NCBI RefSeq assembly: GCF_001528745.1
Contig: NZ_BCNS01000138.1
Coordinates: forward strand, 1-57,934
Direction: 5' to 3'
Origin: Marinobacterium profundum
Lineage (GTDB): Bacteria > Pseudomonadota > Gammaproteobacteria > Pseudomonadales > Balneatricaceae
DNA: 57,934 bases
Made by a program: the position numbers and the translations under genes. The notes under the pieces are model-generated. The model was given only the letters and a program-made list of their open reading frames with translations. It was not told the DNA's origin and did not search any database. Below, one piece after another: positions 1-7,746 of the stretch (position 1 is its first letter; each line of letters begins with the position of its first letter).

Positions 1-120
1 GTGTAATTGGCAGGCTCATTGACACCCTACACAGCCAGCCCCCGATGGGATATCAAACCATCAGACGTAAAGTACGACCACCAAGAAAGCAGAACGGCCT
101 ACATTCCCCCTTATGAAGCC

Positions 121-304
121 GGCGAGCACTGAGGTCATTCGGCGATCAGGCCCGAAGGGGCGCAACAGGGACTGATGCGCCTGCGATGAGGTACAGGATG
201 TACCGTCAGCGCAGCCCGCCGAATGATCTCAGAGCGCAGCGAATAGGCTTCATTGGGGCGTGCTTTCTTTGCATACTTTCTTTGGCACGAGCAAAGAAAG
301 TATG
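121..304. repeat. Structured intergenic element with nested palindromes
   Basis: This non-coding stretch is built from inverted repeats. An outer pair lies at 129-144 and 217-232 (15 of 16 bases pair). An imperfect inner pair is centred on GTACAGGATGTAC at 191-203. Beyond these is a perfect hairpin with 13-bp arms, 272-284 and 292-304, and a 7-base loop. From memory, similar GTAC-centred and CTTTCTTTG hairpin mosaics recur between genes in many gammaproteobacteria, but I cannot name the family. The reading frame across it (186-464) looks accidental. Positions 1-120 show nothing else I can interpret. Confidence 0.5.
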
Positions 305-365
305 TCGTCGACAGGCGAAATACGGGCCCGAAAAAATCAGCGGAGCTTCCGTCTGCAAGCGCGAT

Positions 366-475
366 CTAGAGCACTTTCATCTTACCTCGACCCATATCCG
401 GCCGCCTCGAAGTAAGGAAGCACTCAAACAAAACAACCTCGATCGACAGATAAGTGTTTCGTGAAAATGCTCTAG
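366..475 (+). repeat. MITE-like 110-bp repeat, copy 1
   Basis: The element runs from CTAGAGCA to TGCTCTAG. Its ends are inverted repeats matching at 13 of 14 positions. An inner inverted repeat, CTTACCTCGA with TCGAAGTAAG, could form a second stem. A second copy, about 90% identical by eye with one ~4-base gap, lies in the opposite orientation at 57814-57919. It has no coding capacity. Size and terminal repeats fit a miniature inverted-repeat transposable element or a REP-like dispersed repeat. No transposase is present to say which. Confidence 0.75.
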
Positions 476-514
476 CCGATAAGGCCCTGCGACTGACGTG
501 CTGCGAGCGAGCGC

Positions 515-552
515 GCATAAAAAACGACAGCCCGGGCTGTCGTTTTTTATGC
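515..552. terminator. Perfect 38-bp palindromic terminator after lolD
   Basis: Positions 515-552 are a perfect palindrome with no spacer, centred between 533 and 534. The GC core (CGACAGCCCGGGCTGTCG) is flanked by A6 on one side and T6 on the other, so it forms an intrinsic terminator on either strand. It starts about 20 bases beyond the lolD stop codon and would end the lolC-lolD transcript. Confidence 0.88.
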
Positions 553-572
553 CGGGCACAGAGCCGAGGCAA

Positions 573-1253
573 TCAGGCGGGAAAAAGGCTGCCGTCACGC
601 AACTCAAGCTTGCGGTCCATGCGCGAGGCCAACTCCAGATCGTGGGTCACGACGATAAAAGACACGCCGGTACGCTGATTCAGCTCATCCATTAGCGCCT
701 GTACTTCAGCCGCCGTATTGCGATCCAGATTGCCCGTCGGCTCATCCATCAGTACACAGGAAGGCTCCGTCACTAGCGCGCGGGCGATGGCAACGCGCTG
801 GCGCTCGCCACCACTAAGTTGTGCCGGGCGATGCTGCAAGCGCTTGCCCAGGCCCACCCCACGCAGCACCCTGTCGGCAGCGGCGGCGGCTTCGCGCACC
901 GGCGTGCCACGAATCAGCAGCGGCATGGCCGTGTTTTCCAGCGCACTGAACTCCGCCAGCAGATGGTGAAACTGATAGACAAAGCCCAGTGCCCGATTGC
1001 GGATTTCACAGCGCTGACGTTCCGCTACGGCGTAAAGATTTTCACCCCCCACCTCAACACTGCCGGTGCTCGGGCGATCAAGGCCGCCCAAAATATTCAT
1101 CAGCGTACTCTTGCCGGAACCTGAGCTGCCGATAATTGCCACCCGCTCACCGCGCGCGATCTGCAACTGCACATTTTCAAGCACCTGCAAAAAGGTATCG
1201 CCCTCGCTGTAGGCCTTGGCGATATTCTGCGCATTCATCACCCAGTTACTCAT
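573..1253 (-). CDS. lolD: Lipoprotein-releasing ABC transporter ATPase LolD
   Basis: LolD is the ATPase that drives release of outer-membrane lipoproteins from the inner membrane to LolA. The 226-residue protein has Walker A GSSGSGKST (about residues 42-50), the signature [15 protein letters not shown] and Walker B VLMDEPTGNLD; E. coli LolD has 233 residues. I start it at the ATG at 1253, giving MSNWVM. The reading frame is open 60 bases further upstream, but that extension lies inside the permease gene. The ATG overlaps the permease stop by 8 bases, which indicates translational coupling. Confidence 0.95.
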   Translation of the reverse strand: MSNWVMNAQNIAKAYSEGDTFLQVLENVQLQIARGERVAIIGSSGSGKSTLMNILGGLDRPSTGSVEVGGENLYAVAERQRCEIRNRALGFVYQFHHLLAEFSALENTAMPLLIRGTPVREAAAAADRVLRGVGLGKRLQHRPAQLSGGERQRVAIARALVTEPSCVLMDEPTGNLDRNTAAEVQALMDELNQRTGVSFIVVTHDLELASRMDRKLELRDGSLFPA

Positions 1254-2490
1254 AGCGCAGCGCCTCCGCAGGCTCGGTGCGGGATGCGCGCCAGGCCGGA
1301 TACAGGGTTGCAAGAAAGCCGATGGTCAGCGCCGCACTGCAAATCAGCGTAACGTCATCCCACTGCAGCTGCGAAGGCAGGTAACTAATGAAATACACAT
1401 CGGCGGAAAGAAACTGAATGCCCAACGCCCGTTCCAGCCAGGCCACCAGATCCGTGACGGTCAGGGCCAGCAAAACCCCAAGCCCAGTACCCAGCAGAGT
1501 GCCGATGGTGCCGATAAGACAACCCTGCACCATGAAGATGCGCATGATACGCCCGGACGTCGCCCCCAGGGTGCGCAAAATGGCGATATCCGCCTTCTTG
1601 TCTGTCACCACCATGACCAGGGTCGACACTATATTGAATGCGGCCACAAAAACGATCAGAAACAACAGCAATCCAATCATGCGCTTTTCCATCTGAATCG
1701 CCTGAAACAGGTTACCGTGGGAGCGGGTCCAGTCACTCACCAGATAAGGCCCGTTAAGGCCGGTGGCAATCTGGCGCACGGCGGCCGGCGCATCGAACAG
1801 ATCCTCAAATCGCAGCCGGATACCATCCACACCGTCGCCCTGACGCGTAATAATGGCGGCATCTTCCAGACTGATATAGGCCAGGTTCGCATCCAGCTCC
1901 GCGCCCACTTCAAACACGCCCACCACGGTAAAGCGCTTCATGCGCGGCACCACACCGGCCACGCTGACCGACGCTTCCGGCAACACCAGCGTCACTTTGT
2001 CGCCGTCACCCACACCCAGAGAGCGCGCCAGAATGGCACCGAGCACAATACCAAAACGCTGATTACCCAGCGCAGCCAGGCTACCCTCGCGCATGTGATC
2101 GCCGATGATGGACACCTGATTTTCACGCACAGGGTCTATTCCTGTCACCTGTACACCGTGCACGCTGCCACCCTGGGTCAGCATGCCCTGGGCCTGAATA
2201 AAGGGCGCAGTGCCCAGCACACCAGGCTGGCGTGCAATATCGTCGGCGACGCTGCGCCAGGATTGCAGCGACTCGCCGTAACTCGAAATGGTGGCGTGGG
2301 GTACCATCCCCAGAATGCGCTGTTTGAGCTCGCGGTCAAATCCGTTCATGACGGACAGCACCAGAATCAGTGCGGCGACACCGAGCATTAACCCGAGCAT
2401 CGAAACCAGGGAGATAAAGGATATAAAATGATTGCTACGCTTGGCGCCGGTATAACGCAGGCCAACGTAAAGAGAGAATGGTCTGAACAT
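1246..2490 (-). CDS. lolC: LolC/LolE-family lipoprotein-releasing permease
   Basis: This 414-residue inner-membrane permease has the LolC/LolE layout: one N-terminal membrane helix (about 23-47), a long periplasmic domain, and three C-terminal helices within an FtsX-like domain. The start MFRPFSLYVGLRYTGAKRSNHF is typical of the family. It is co-transcribed with lolD. Only one permease is present here and a terminator follows lolD. Either a second permease gene lies elsewhere, or this is a LolF-type single permease. The choice between LolC, LolE and LolF cannot be settled by eye. Confidence 0.9.
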   Translation of the reverse strand: MFRPFSLYVGLRYTGAKRSNHFISFISLVSMLGLMLGVAALILVLSVMNGFDRELKQRILGMVPHATISSYGESLQSWRSVADDIARQPGVLGTAPFIQAQGMLTQGGSVHGVQVTGIDPVRENQVSIIGDHMREGSLAALGNQRFGIVLGAILARSLGVGDGDKVTLVLPEASVSVAGVVPRMKRFTVVGVFEVGAELDANLAYISLEDAAIITRQGDGVDGIRLRFEDLFDAPAAVRQIATGLNGPYLVSDWTRSHGNLFQAIQMEKRMIGLLLFLIVFVAAFNIVSTLVMVVTDKKADIAILRTLGATSGRIMRIFMVQGCLIGTIGTLLGTGLGVLLALTVTDLVAWLERALGIQFLSADVYFISYLPSQLQWDDVTLICSAALTIGFLATLYPAWRASRTEPAEALRYE

Positions 2491-2538
2491 GCGCGGGATT
2501 AAACCATAGAGGGGGCATTTACTCTAACAAAATCAGCG

Positions 2539-2554
2539 CAATGTTGTTATTCTC
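2539..2554 (+). promoter_or_regulatory. Candidate Ter-like site upstream of the pilZ-tus operon
   Basis: The sequence CAATGTTGTTATTCT contains ATGTTGT, the core of the enterobacterial Ter site (AGNATGTTGTAACTAA), plus a few flanking matches, about 9 of 15 defined positions. It lies 34-49 bases before the PilZ start codon, in the likely promoter region of the operon that encodes a Tus homologue. E. coli TerB sits in a comparable place before tus. The 7-base core alone is expected several times by chance in this window, so the location is the main argument. Confidence 0.3.
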
Positions 2555-2587
2555 CGAAGCAGAAAAAGAACCCTAGGAGAGCCTTGC

Positions 2588-3160
2588 ATGGACCAGGATC
2601 GGCGCCAGTTTTACCGTATCGAACACCAGGTCGCAATCGAGTACAAGCTGGTACCCGAAGCCGATGTCATGGACAGCGCCCGCCCCTATCAGTTCGACGT
2701 GTCGCGCCATTTTCTGCTGCTCAGCGAACTCCAGGCCATGGATACAGACACCGGCCACCTGCTGCGCAAGATCGGTGAAAAGCAGCCCGAAGTATCAGCC
2801 TACCTCAAGCTGCTGGACACCAAGCTCAATCGCATCGCCCGCAGCCTGGTATCCGAAGAGCTCAAGGACACCGGCTCACTGCGCATGCACAATATCAACC
2901 TCAGTGAAGGCGGCCTGTCCTTCGACTGCGACGATGACCTGCCGCTGGGACAATACCTGGCGCTCAAGCTGGTCTTCCCTGACAGCCTGCTGGGCCTGCT
3001 GCTCTATGCCAGCGTGCAACGCAATGAAGCCATCGACGGCGGTTACCAGATAGGTATCGAATTTTTCAAAATGCCGGAAAGCTGCCGCACCCTGCTGGCT
3101 CGCTTCATCCTGGAAGCCCAGGCACGGGAACGGCAGCGCCGGCTCAACCCAGATGACTAA
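2588..3160 (+). CDS. PilZ-domain protein (predicted c-di-GMP receptor)
   Basis: The 190-residue soluble protein opens with DRRQFYRIEH, giving the RRxxxR c-di-GMP-binding motif at residues 5-10. It has the second PilZ motif NLSEGG (NxSxxG) at 104-109. About 90 mostly helical residues separate the two motifs, far more than in a minimal PilZ domain. The barrel continues to the C-terminus. The ATG follows an AGGAGA ribosome-binding site at 2575-2580. It overlaps the Tus-family gene by 8 bases, and an EAL phosphodiesterase is encoded nearby. Both signature motifs are intact, so c-di-GMP binding is likely. Its output is unknown. Confidence 0.85.
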   Translation: MDQDRRQFYRIEHQVAIEYKLVPEADVMDSARPYQFDVSRHFLLLSELQAMDTDTGHLLRKIGEKQPEVSAYLKLLDTKLNRIARSLVSEELKDTGSLRMHNINLSEGGLSFDCDDDLPLGQYLALKLVFPDSLLGLLLYASVQRNEAIDGGYQIGIEFFKMPESCRTLLARFILEAQARERQRRLNPDD

Positions 3161-4031
3161 AGCAGCCTCAGCCGCCAGTCAGCCCCTGGCCAGCGAGCTA
3201 CTGGAAGCCTTTGATCTGCTAAACACCAGCCTGACACACTTCTGTACCCAGCTGCGCCAGAGCGATCGCGCCCTCTGGGTACCCAGACGCGACAGTGAAA
3301 GCGGTTTTAGCGAGCGGGACTTCGCCTGCTCGCTGATGGCAGACATCTGGTACAAAGACGGCCAGGACGGGCGCTGCACCCGCAGCCGCCACGGCCTGAT
3401 CGGCGCCGATGAGACACTGCTTGCCAGCGCTCAGACGCTCAACCTGCACAAGGCCGCCTTCCAGCGGGCCGCCAGCAGCCTGAACGCACAGCACTTGCGC
3501 GAACTGCCCACCCAACTGGCTCATCGCAGCACCCTGCTGGGCGAGTTACTGAATAACCAGGGCCTGGGCCGCATTCATCTCAAGCAGTGCTATCGTCAGA
3601 TTCCCATACTGGAGCGCACGCCAACACGTATTGGTTTCAACTGGTACAGCAGCGGGCGCAGCATACGCCGCCTGACGGCGGGCGAAGCGATGCAGCTGCT
3701 GCTCAAGCTCGACCAAAGCCAGCCCCATGTGCAAATTCAGCTGGCGCGCCTGTCGCCCCTGAGCGCAGAAACACCGCTGGCCCAGCTGCAGACCCAGGTA
3801 CCGGTGATGCGCGCCAATATCGGCTGGAAAACCGATCAGGGCTGGCAACGCCAGGCCCGCAACTGCCCACTGCCGCTGCTGTTCCCGCTGGCGCAGGGTG
3901 GCGCCCTGCCAGAACACAACAGACCCGAACTTACGCCACCCATCGGTCGCCAGCGCGCCGAACGCTCGGATGCACGCATAGACCCCGAACCCTTTATTGC
4001 CAGTCTGCGCATTCACCGCTACCAGCATTAA
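3153..4031 (+). CDS. tus: Tus-family DNA replication terminus site-binding protein
   Basis: The 292-residue protein aligns by eye along much of E. coli Tus (309 residues). The clearest blocks are LKQCYRQIPIL with GFNW (Tus LNAYRTLTVL, RFGW), then PVMRANIGWKTD followed by NCPLPLLFPL and GALP (Tus KVQPIARVWYKGD, ACPTPLIALI, GVP), and a C-terminal FIASLRIHRY (Tus LRLIIPRLHLY). Tus binds Ter sites and blocks replication forks from one side. This copy overlaps a PilZ gene by 8 bases. Overall identity is low and I cannot confirm the fork-locking residues, so Ter binding is inferred from the family. Confidence 0.78.
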   Translation: MTKAASAASQPLASELLEAFDLLNTSLTHFCTQLRQSDRALWVPRRDSESGFSERDFACSLMADIWYKDGQDGRCTRSRHGLIGADETLLASAQTLNLHKAAFQRAASSLNAQHLRELPTQLAHRSTLLGELLNNQGLGRIHLKQCYRQIPILERTPTRIGFNWYSSGRSIRRLTAGEAMQLLLKLDQSQPHVQIQLARLSPLSAETPLAQLQTQVPVMRANIGWKTDQGWQRQARNCPLPLLFPLAQGGALPEHNRPELTPPIGRQRAERSDARIDPEPFIASLRIHRYQH

Positions 4032-4051
4032 CGATACCGATCAGGCCAACC

Positions 4052-4369
4052 ATGTCCCCAGCCAGAACCAAACTGCTGCACCATATCGCCACCGCCCTGG
4101 GCCTGCTGTTCCTCGGCCTCTGGTACGTCCTGTTCAAACAGCTCGGCGTCCTCGACTGGATCATCAATCTGGTGCCACGCTCCCACGCCGGTGCCGGCCT
4201 GATGCTCGGCATAGCAGCGATCATGATACCGGGCTTCTTTATCTGGAAACTGTATAACCGCTGGGTCGAGCACCGCCTGCAAATTCGCGGCCGATACTAC
4301 GAAGACGAGTACTACAAAAGCACAGCAAGCACTGCGCAGCAGGACGACAGTGAAGAACCCGAAAAATAA
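4052..4369 (+). CDS. Small two-helix membrane protein, function unknown
   Basis: This 105-residue protein begins at the ATG at 4052, 20 bases after the Tus-family gene. Two hydrophobic segments, near residues 10-30 and 44-63, are followed by a charged tail rich in Tyr, Asp, Glu and Lys (RYYEDEYYKS, then SEEPEK). The likely form is a two-helix inner-membrane hairpin with a cytoplasmic tail. I do not recognise the family. The same frame is open further upstream, but only antisense-type sequence within the Tus-family gene. It may be co-transcribed with pilZ and tus. Confidence 0.7.
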   Translation: MSPARTKLLHHIATALGLLFLGLWYVLFKQLGVLDWIINLVPRSHAGAGLMLGIAAIMIPGFFIWKLYNRWVEHRLQIRGRYYEDEYYKSTASTAQQDDSEEPEK

Positions 4370-4534
4370 CCGCTATTACCCGAACAACCCCCGCGGCAGC
4401 GTCAACCGCTGCCCGACATCGGCCACCTGATCGTCTACACTAGTGACACGCCTTTACCACCATAGAAACTCATGTCGCTGGCCGTCGATAGGCAAGATGA
4501 CACCATGGAGCTACCAACGCATTAACAGGACGTT

Positions 4535-6298
4535 ATGAGCCAGTCAGATACCGTTAGAGACACCAGCATCTCACCCAAATACCGCCCGGCTGCTGAATCA
4601 CCAAAGCAGTCGGACACAACACAGCCACAACCACCGCGCCTGCTTGCCTGGGCACAGCGCAACCCAACGCAACTCAGAGCCTGCGCTGCGCCGCTCATCC
4701 TCCTGCTCATGGCCTCTGTCTATTGGCTGGTATACAACACCGGCGGTGTCAAATACGTCTATGCACACTCCATGTATCTGGTGATACTGCTGGGTGGTTT
4801 TATTTTTGGCGCACCTGTCGGCGCCCTCACCGGCGCCCTGGCGGGACTGGTACTGGGCCCGCTGATGCCAATTGATGTCAGTACGGGCGAAGCTCAGAAA
4901 ACCCTCAACTGGCTTTATCGCAGTGGTTTTTTCATCCTTGCAGGGCTATTCTGCGGCACCGCCAGAGACTGCGTGCTGCGCTACCTCGGACATATCCAGT
5001 GGCTTATGCACCACGACTGCAGCAGCGAACTGCCTAACCGCCAGGCATTGATCACCCACCTGAACGCGACCCCTAACAGCAATCAGAACTGCAGGCACAG
5101 CTACCTGGCGGTGATTTCGGTGGAAAACATGCTGGAGATGGAAACCGCCTATGGCCTGGGTGTCAGCGATGAAGTCATCCAGCAGCTGTCCCACCGCCTG
5201 CAAAACCAGCAAGACATGAAACATGAACCCTACCGCATCAATAGCCATCAGCTGGCAATCATATTTGCACCAATACCTGAACACTGCATAGATAAGTGTC
5301 TGGCCCAGCTGAGCGATACTTTCAGCCTGCCATTTCGTTTCGACACCCTGTCGATTCACGCCGATATCGGCGCCGGCTGTACCGAGCTTGCAAATCGCAA
5401 TGAAGACGCCGAAACCTGCCTGCGCCAGGCAGAAATCGCACTGCGCCGAGCCGCCGAACATTCACAGCGCTGGGTGCGCTTTAACCCGGAGCTCGACGTT
5501 GCCCAGAATGAGGATACCCTCGAACTGCTAGCGGAGCTCAAGACAGCCCTGACATCCAGTCAGCTGACGCTGCACTATCAACCTAAAGTCTGCCTGCTCA
5601 GCAATACCGTCCTCGGTGTCGAAGCCCTGATGCGCTGGCAGCACCCCGAGCGCGGCTTTATCCCGCCGGGGAAGTTCATCCCCCGCACCGAACACAGCAC
5701 CCTGATCGACCAGCTTACCGCCTGGGCCATCGACAGCGCCCTGGCGCAGATTTCCCAGTGGCAGGCCATGGGCATTCAACTGAGCATTGCCGTCAACATC
5801 TCCACCCGCAACCTGCTGGCCCCTGACTTTGCCGATAGCGTACTGGCGCTGCTGGAAAAGCATCAGGTCGATGGCACCCTGCTGGAACTCGAGATCACCG
5901 AAAGCGCCTTTATGCTCGACATTGAGCGCACCGTGCACGAACTCACGCGCCTGGCGGACGCCAAGATAACCCTGTCCATTGATGATTTCGGCACCGGCTA
6001 CTCTTCACTGCATTACCTTGATGCCCTGCCAGCCTCCATCATCAAGGTTGACCAGTCATTCGTGAAATCCCTCTCCAAAACGTCGGGTTCATACCATATC
6101 GTCAAGGCCGCCGTGGACATGGCCCACAACCTCGGTATGCAGGTGGTTGCCGAAGGCGTTGAGACCAAGGCCGCCTATGAGCTGCTGACAGACTTCGGCT
6201 GCGATTTTGCCCAGGGCTATTTCATAGCTCGCCCCATGCCCGCCGACGCGTTCAATAGCTGGTACCTGAGCCACAAAGGCCGCTATCGCCCCTGCTAA
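4535..6298 (+). CDS. Membrane EAL c-di-GMP phosphodiesterase with degenerate GGDEF
   Basis: The 587-residue protein has an N-terminal membrane region of about four helices (about 50-140), a GGDEF-like domain (about 160-320) and a C-terminal EAL domain (about 325-580). The EAL domain keeps its catalytic set: EALMRW at 363, [17 protein letters not shown] at 483, KVDQSF, AEGVET and QGYFIARPM. It is therefore predicted to hydrolyse c-di-GMP to pGpG. The position where GGDEF should stand reads RINSHQLA, so cyclase activity is not expected. It starts 165 bases after the small membrane protein and may have its own promoter. Confidence 0.92.
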   Translation: MSQSDTVRDTSISPKYRPAAESPKQSDTTQPQPPRLLAWAQRNPTQLRACAAPLILLLMASVYWLVYNTGGVKYVYAHSMYLVILLGGFIFGAPVGALTGALAGLVLGPLMPIDVSTGEAQKTLNWLYRSGFFILAGLFCGTARDCVLRYLGHIQWLMHHDCSSELPNRQALITHLNATPNSNQNCRHSYLAVISVENMLEMETAYGLGVSDEVIQQLSHRLQNQQDMKHEPYRINSHQLAIIFAPIPEHCIDKCLAQLSDTFSLPFRFDTLSIHADIGAGCTELANRNEDAETCLRQAEIALRRAAEHSQRWVRFNPELDVAQNEDTLELLAELKTALTSSQLTLHYQPKVCLLSNTVLGVEALMRWQHPERGFIPPGKFIPRTEHSTLIDQLTAWAIDSALAQISQWQAMGIQLSIAVNISTRNLLAPDFADSVLALLEKHQVDGTLLELEITESAFMLDIERTVHELTRLADAKITLSIDDFGTGYSSLHYLDALPASIIKVDQSFVKSLSKTSGSYHIVKAAVDMAHNLGMQVVAEGVETKAAYELLTDFGCDFAQGYFIARPMPADAFNSWYLSHKGRYRPC

Positions 6299-6425
6299 CG
6301 CAAGCCCTGCGCCTGGGACTGTGCAGCCGCGCTCCAACGCAGGTGATATAATCGATGGCAACATTGCGCCGCCCCGACGACTCGCGCATCTGACATTGAT
6401 ACTCCCAAAGGATCACGCTGATACC

Positions 6426-6659
6426 ATGAACCAGCCGCAACCCAATAACCCCCTGCACGGCATTACTCTGGAACAGGTGATCACCCGCCTGGTAGAGTAT
6501 TATGGCTGGAGCGAGCTGGGCGATCGCATTGATATCCGCTGCTTCACTCAGGACCCGTCCATCAAGTCGAGTCTCAAATTCCTGCGCCGCACCCCCTGGG
6601 CACGCAAGAAGGTCGAAGACCTCTATATAGCTGTGCTGACAGACAGCCCCCACGGCTGA
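6426..6659 (+). CDS. VF530 family (DUF2132) small protein
   Basis: The 77-residue protein carries the family block [19 protein letters not shown], then [31 protein letters not shown]. It matches the VF530/DUF2132 family of small helical proteins in marine and other gammaproteobacteria. A DNA-binding role has been suggested for the family from structure only, and no pathway is established. I place the start at the ATG at 6426, not at the upstream in-frame ATG, because family similarity begins there. Confidence 0.85.
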   Translation: MNQPQPNNPLHGITLEQVITRLVEYYGWSELGDRIDIRCFTQDPSIKSSLKFLRRTPWARKKVEDLYIAVLTDSPHG

Positions 6660-6745
6660 GAACCCTGGGCGCCTTGGCAGCCTGATCTCCCGCAGGATGT
6701 CTTATCCAGACACCCTCGACCATCCTCAACGCGGAACCCCGTTTA

Positions 6746-7003
6746 ATGGCGAACAAAGCATTTATTTTACAGCGCATCTGTATCTATGCCGGCACCAGGA
6801 TAGACCCCGATGCCGACGCCGAGGTCAGGCAGATACTGCTCAACAAGTTCAACCTGCCCCTGCCGCAACGCCGCTCAATGGACGAGTCCTTGATGGCCGT
6901 GGCCACGCCGCGGCCGGAAATCATCGACCTTATCATTGAATACCGCGCCCTGACGGCGAGCAAAAACAAGGCAAGCCTGATCAATGCGCAAAGAAGAACG
7001 TGA
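6746..7003 (+). CDS. Small protein resembling part of family-A DNA polymerase
   Basis: This 85-residue protein has no name I can give. Its centre, VRQILLNKFNLPL then SMDESLMAVAT and PEIIDLIIEYRALTASKNKAS, follows by eye the DNA polymerase I thumb-region pattern (KQLQTILFEK, STSEEVLEELA, LPKVILEYRGLAKLKST). It lacks every polymerase catalytic motif. Its end overlaps the next gene, a DEDDy 3'-5' exonuclease, by 20 bases, so the two are probably translated together. The polymerase resemblance is short and unverified. The alternative is an unrelated helical protein. Confidence 0.6.
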   Translation: MANKAFILQRICIYAGTRIDPDADAEVRQILLNKFNLPLPQRRSMDESLMAVATPRPEIIDLIIEYRALTASKNKASLINAQRRT

Positions 7004-7679
7004 AGCCCCCGGCAAGGCCGACATTGCCCTTATGCCCCCATTCCAGGGACTGGGTCTTGCCCAAATCCTGATACCGCGCAGTCATGAGGACTTCATAGCG
7101 GCCACCCGGGATCTGCTGCAGTGCCGCTATGTGGGTTTTGACACTGAGTCCAAGCCCACCTTTGACAAGGGCGAAACCTCCCGCGGCCCCCATGTAGTGC
7201 AACTGACGACCCTCAAGCACGCCTATATCTTCCAACTCTGGCGCGAGCATTGCTGCGAGCAGCTGTGCCGCATTCTGCAATCGGCGGACACCGTCAAGGT
7301 AGGCTTTGGACTGCGCTCCGATCGCAGCCATATCCGTCGCAAGCTGGGGATTACGCCCAACGCGCTGCTGGACCTGGATCAGGTATTTCGCAAACAGGGC
7401 TATCGTCGGGAGCTGGGCGTCAAGGCTGCCATAGCAGTGCTGCTACAACAAAAATTCCAGAAATCGAAAACCGTTGCCATGTCCAACTGGGCTTTGCCGG
7501 AACTCAAAGACAACCAGCTGCTCTATGCCGGCAACGATGCCTATGCGGCACGAGTAGTACTGGAGCTGCTTGATATCGACGATGCGGAACTGCCAATCAG
7601 CCATGCTGACACACCCAAGACCGGGCAGCGTAATAACAAGCGAAGGGGTACGCAGAGGACGCTCAGATCACCAGCCTGA
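6984..7679 (+). CDS. DEDDy-type 3'-5' exonuclease domain protein
   Basis: The 231-residue protein has the three exonuclease motifs of the RNase D/WRN-like DEDDy class: FDTES (D53, E55), GFGLRSDRSHIRR (D113) and YAGNDAY (Y181, D185). It is expected to use two metal ions to remove nucleotides from 3' ends. It is a single-domain enzyme without the HRDC domains of RNase D. The last 30 residues are basic (NNKRRGTQRTLR). Whether it acts on DNA or RNA is not visible. It overlaps the preceding polymerase-like small gene by 20 bases. Confidence 0.88.
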   Translation: MRKEEREAPGKADIALMPPFQGLGLAQILIPRSHEDFIAATRDLLQCRYVGFDTESKPTFDKGETSRGPHVVQLTTLKHAYIFQLWREHCCEQLCRILQSADTVKVGFGLRSDRSHIRRKLGITPNALLDLDQVFRKQGYRRELGVKAAIAVLLQQKFQKSKTVAMSNWALPELKDNQLLYAGNDAYAARVVLELLDIDDAELPISHADTPKTGQRNNKRRGTQRTLRSPA

Positions 7680-7700
7680 CAGGCTGACGGATAAGAACAG

Positions 7701-7732
7701 CCCCGACCAGAACCAGACGGCTCCGACCGGGG
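7701..7732 (-). terminator. Possible terminator after sthA
   Basis: Arms at 7701-7710 and 7723-7732 pair over 10 positions if three G-U pairs are allowed, with a 12-base loop. The U tract on the minus strand is weak. It lies just beyond the sthA stop, between convergent genes. Confidence 0.4.
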
Positions 7733-7746
7733 ACATCGCCAAGCTT

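Noticed and set aside
186-464. 92-codon open frame on the plus strand at the left end
   Set aside because: It runs through palindromes and into the MITE-like repeat, and has no family similarity or ribosome-binding site.
1216-2391. 391-codon plus-strand frame opposite lolC
   Set aside because: Antisense shadow of a clear LolC/E gene, caused by GC-rich codon bias; rich in His, Gln and Arg.
7439-7456. TTTTGTTGTAGC on the minus strand, partial Ter core
   Set aside because: Within the exonuclease coding region; chance matches to a 7-base core are expected.
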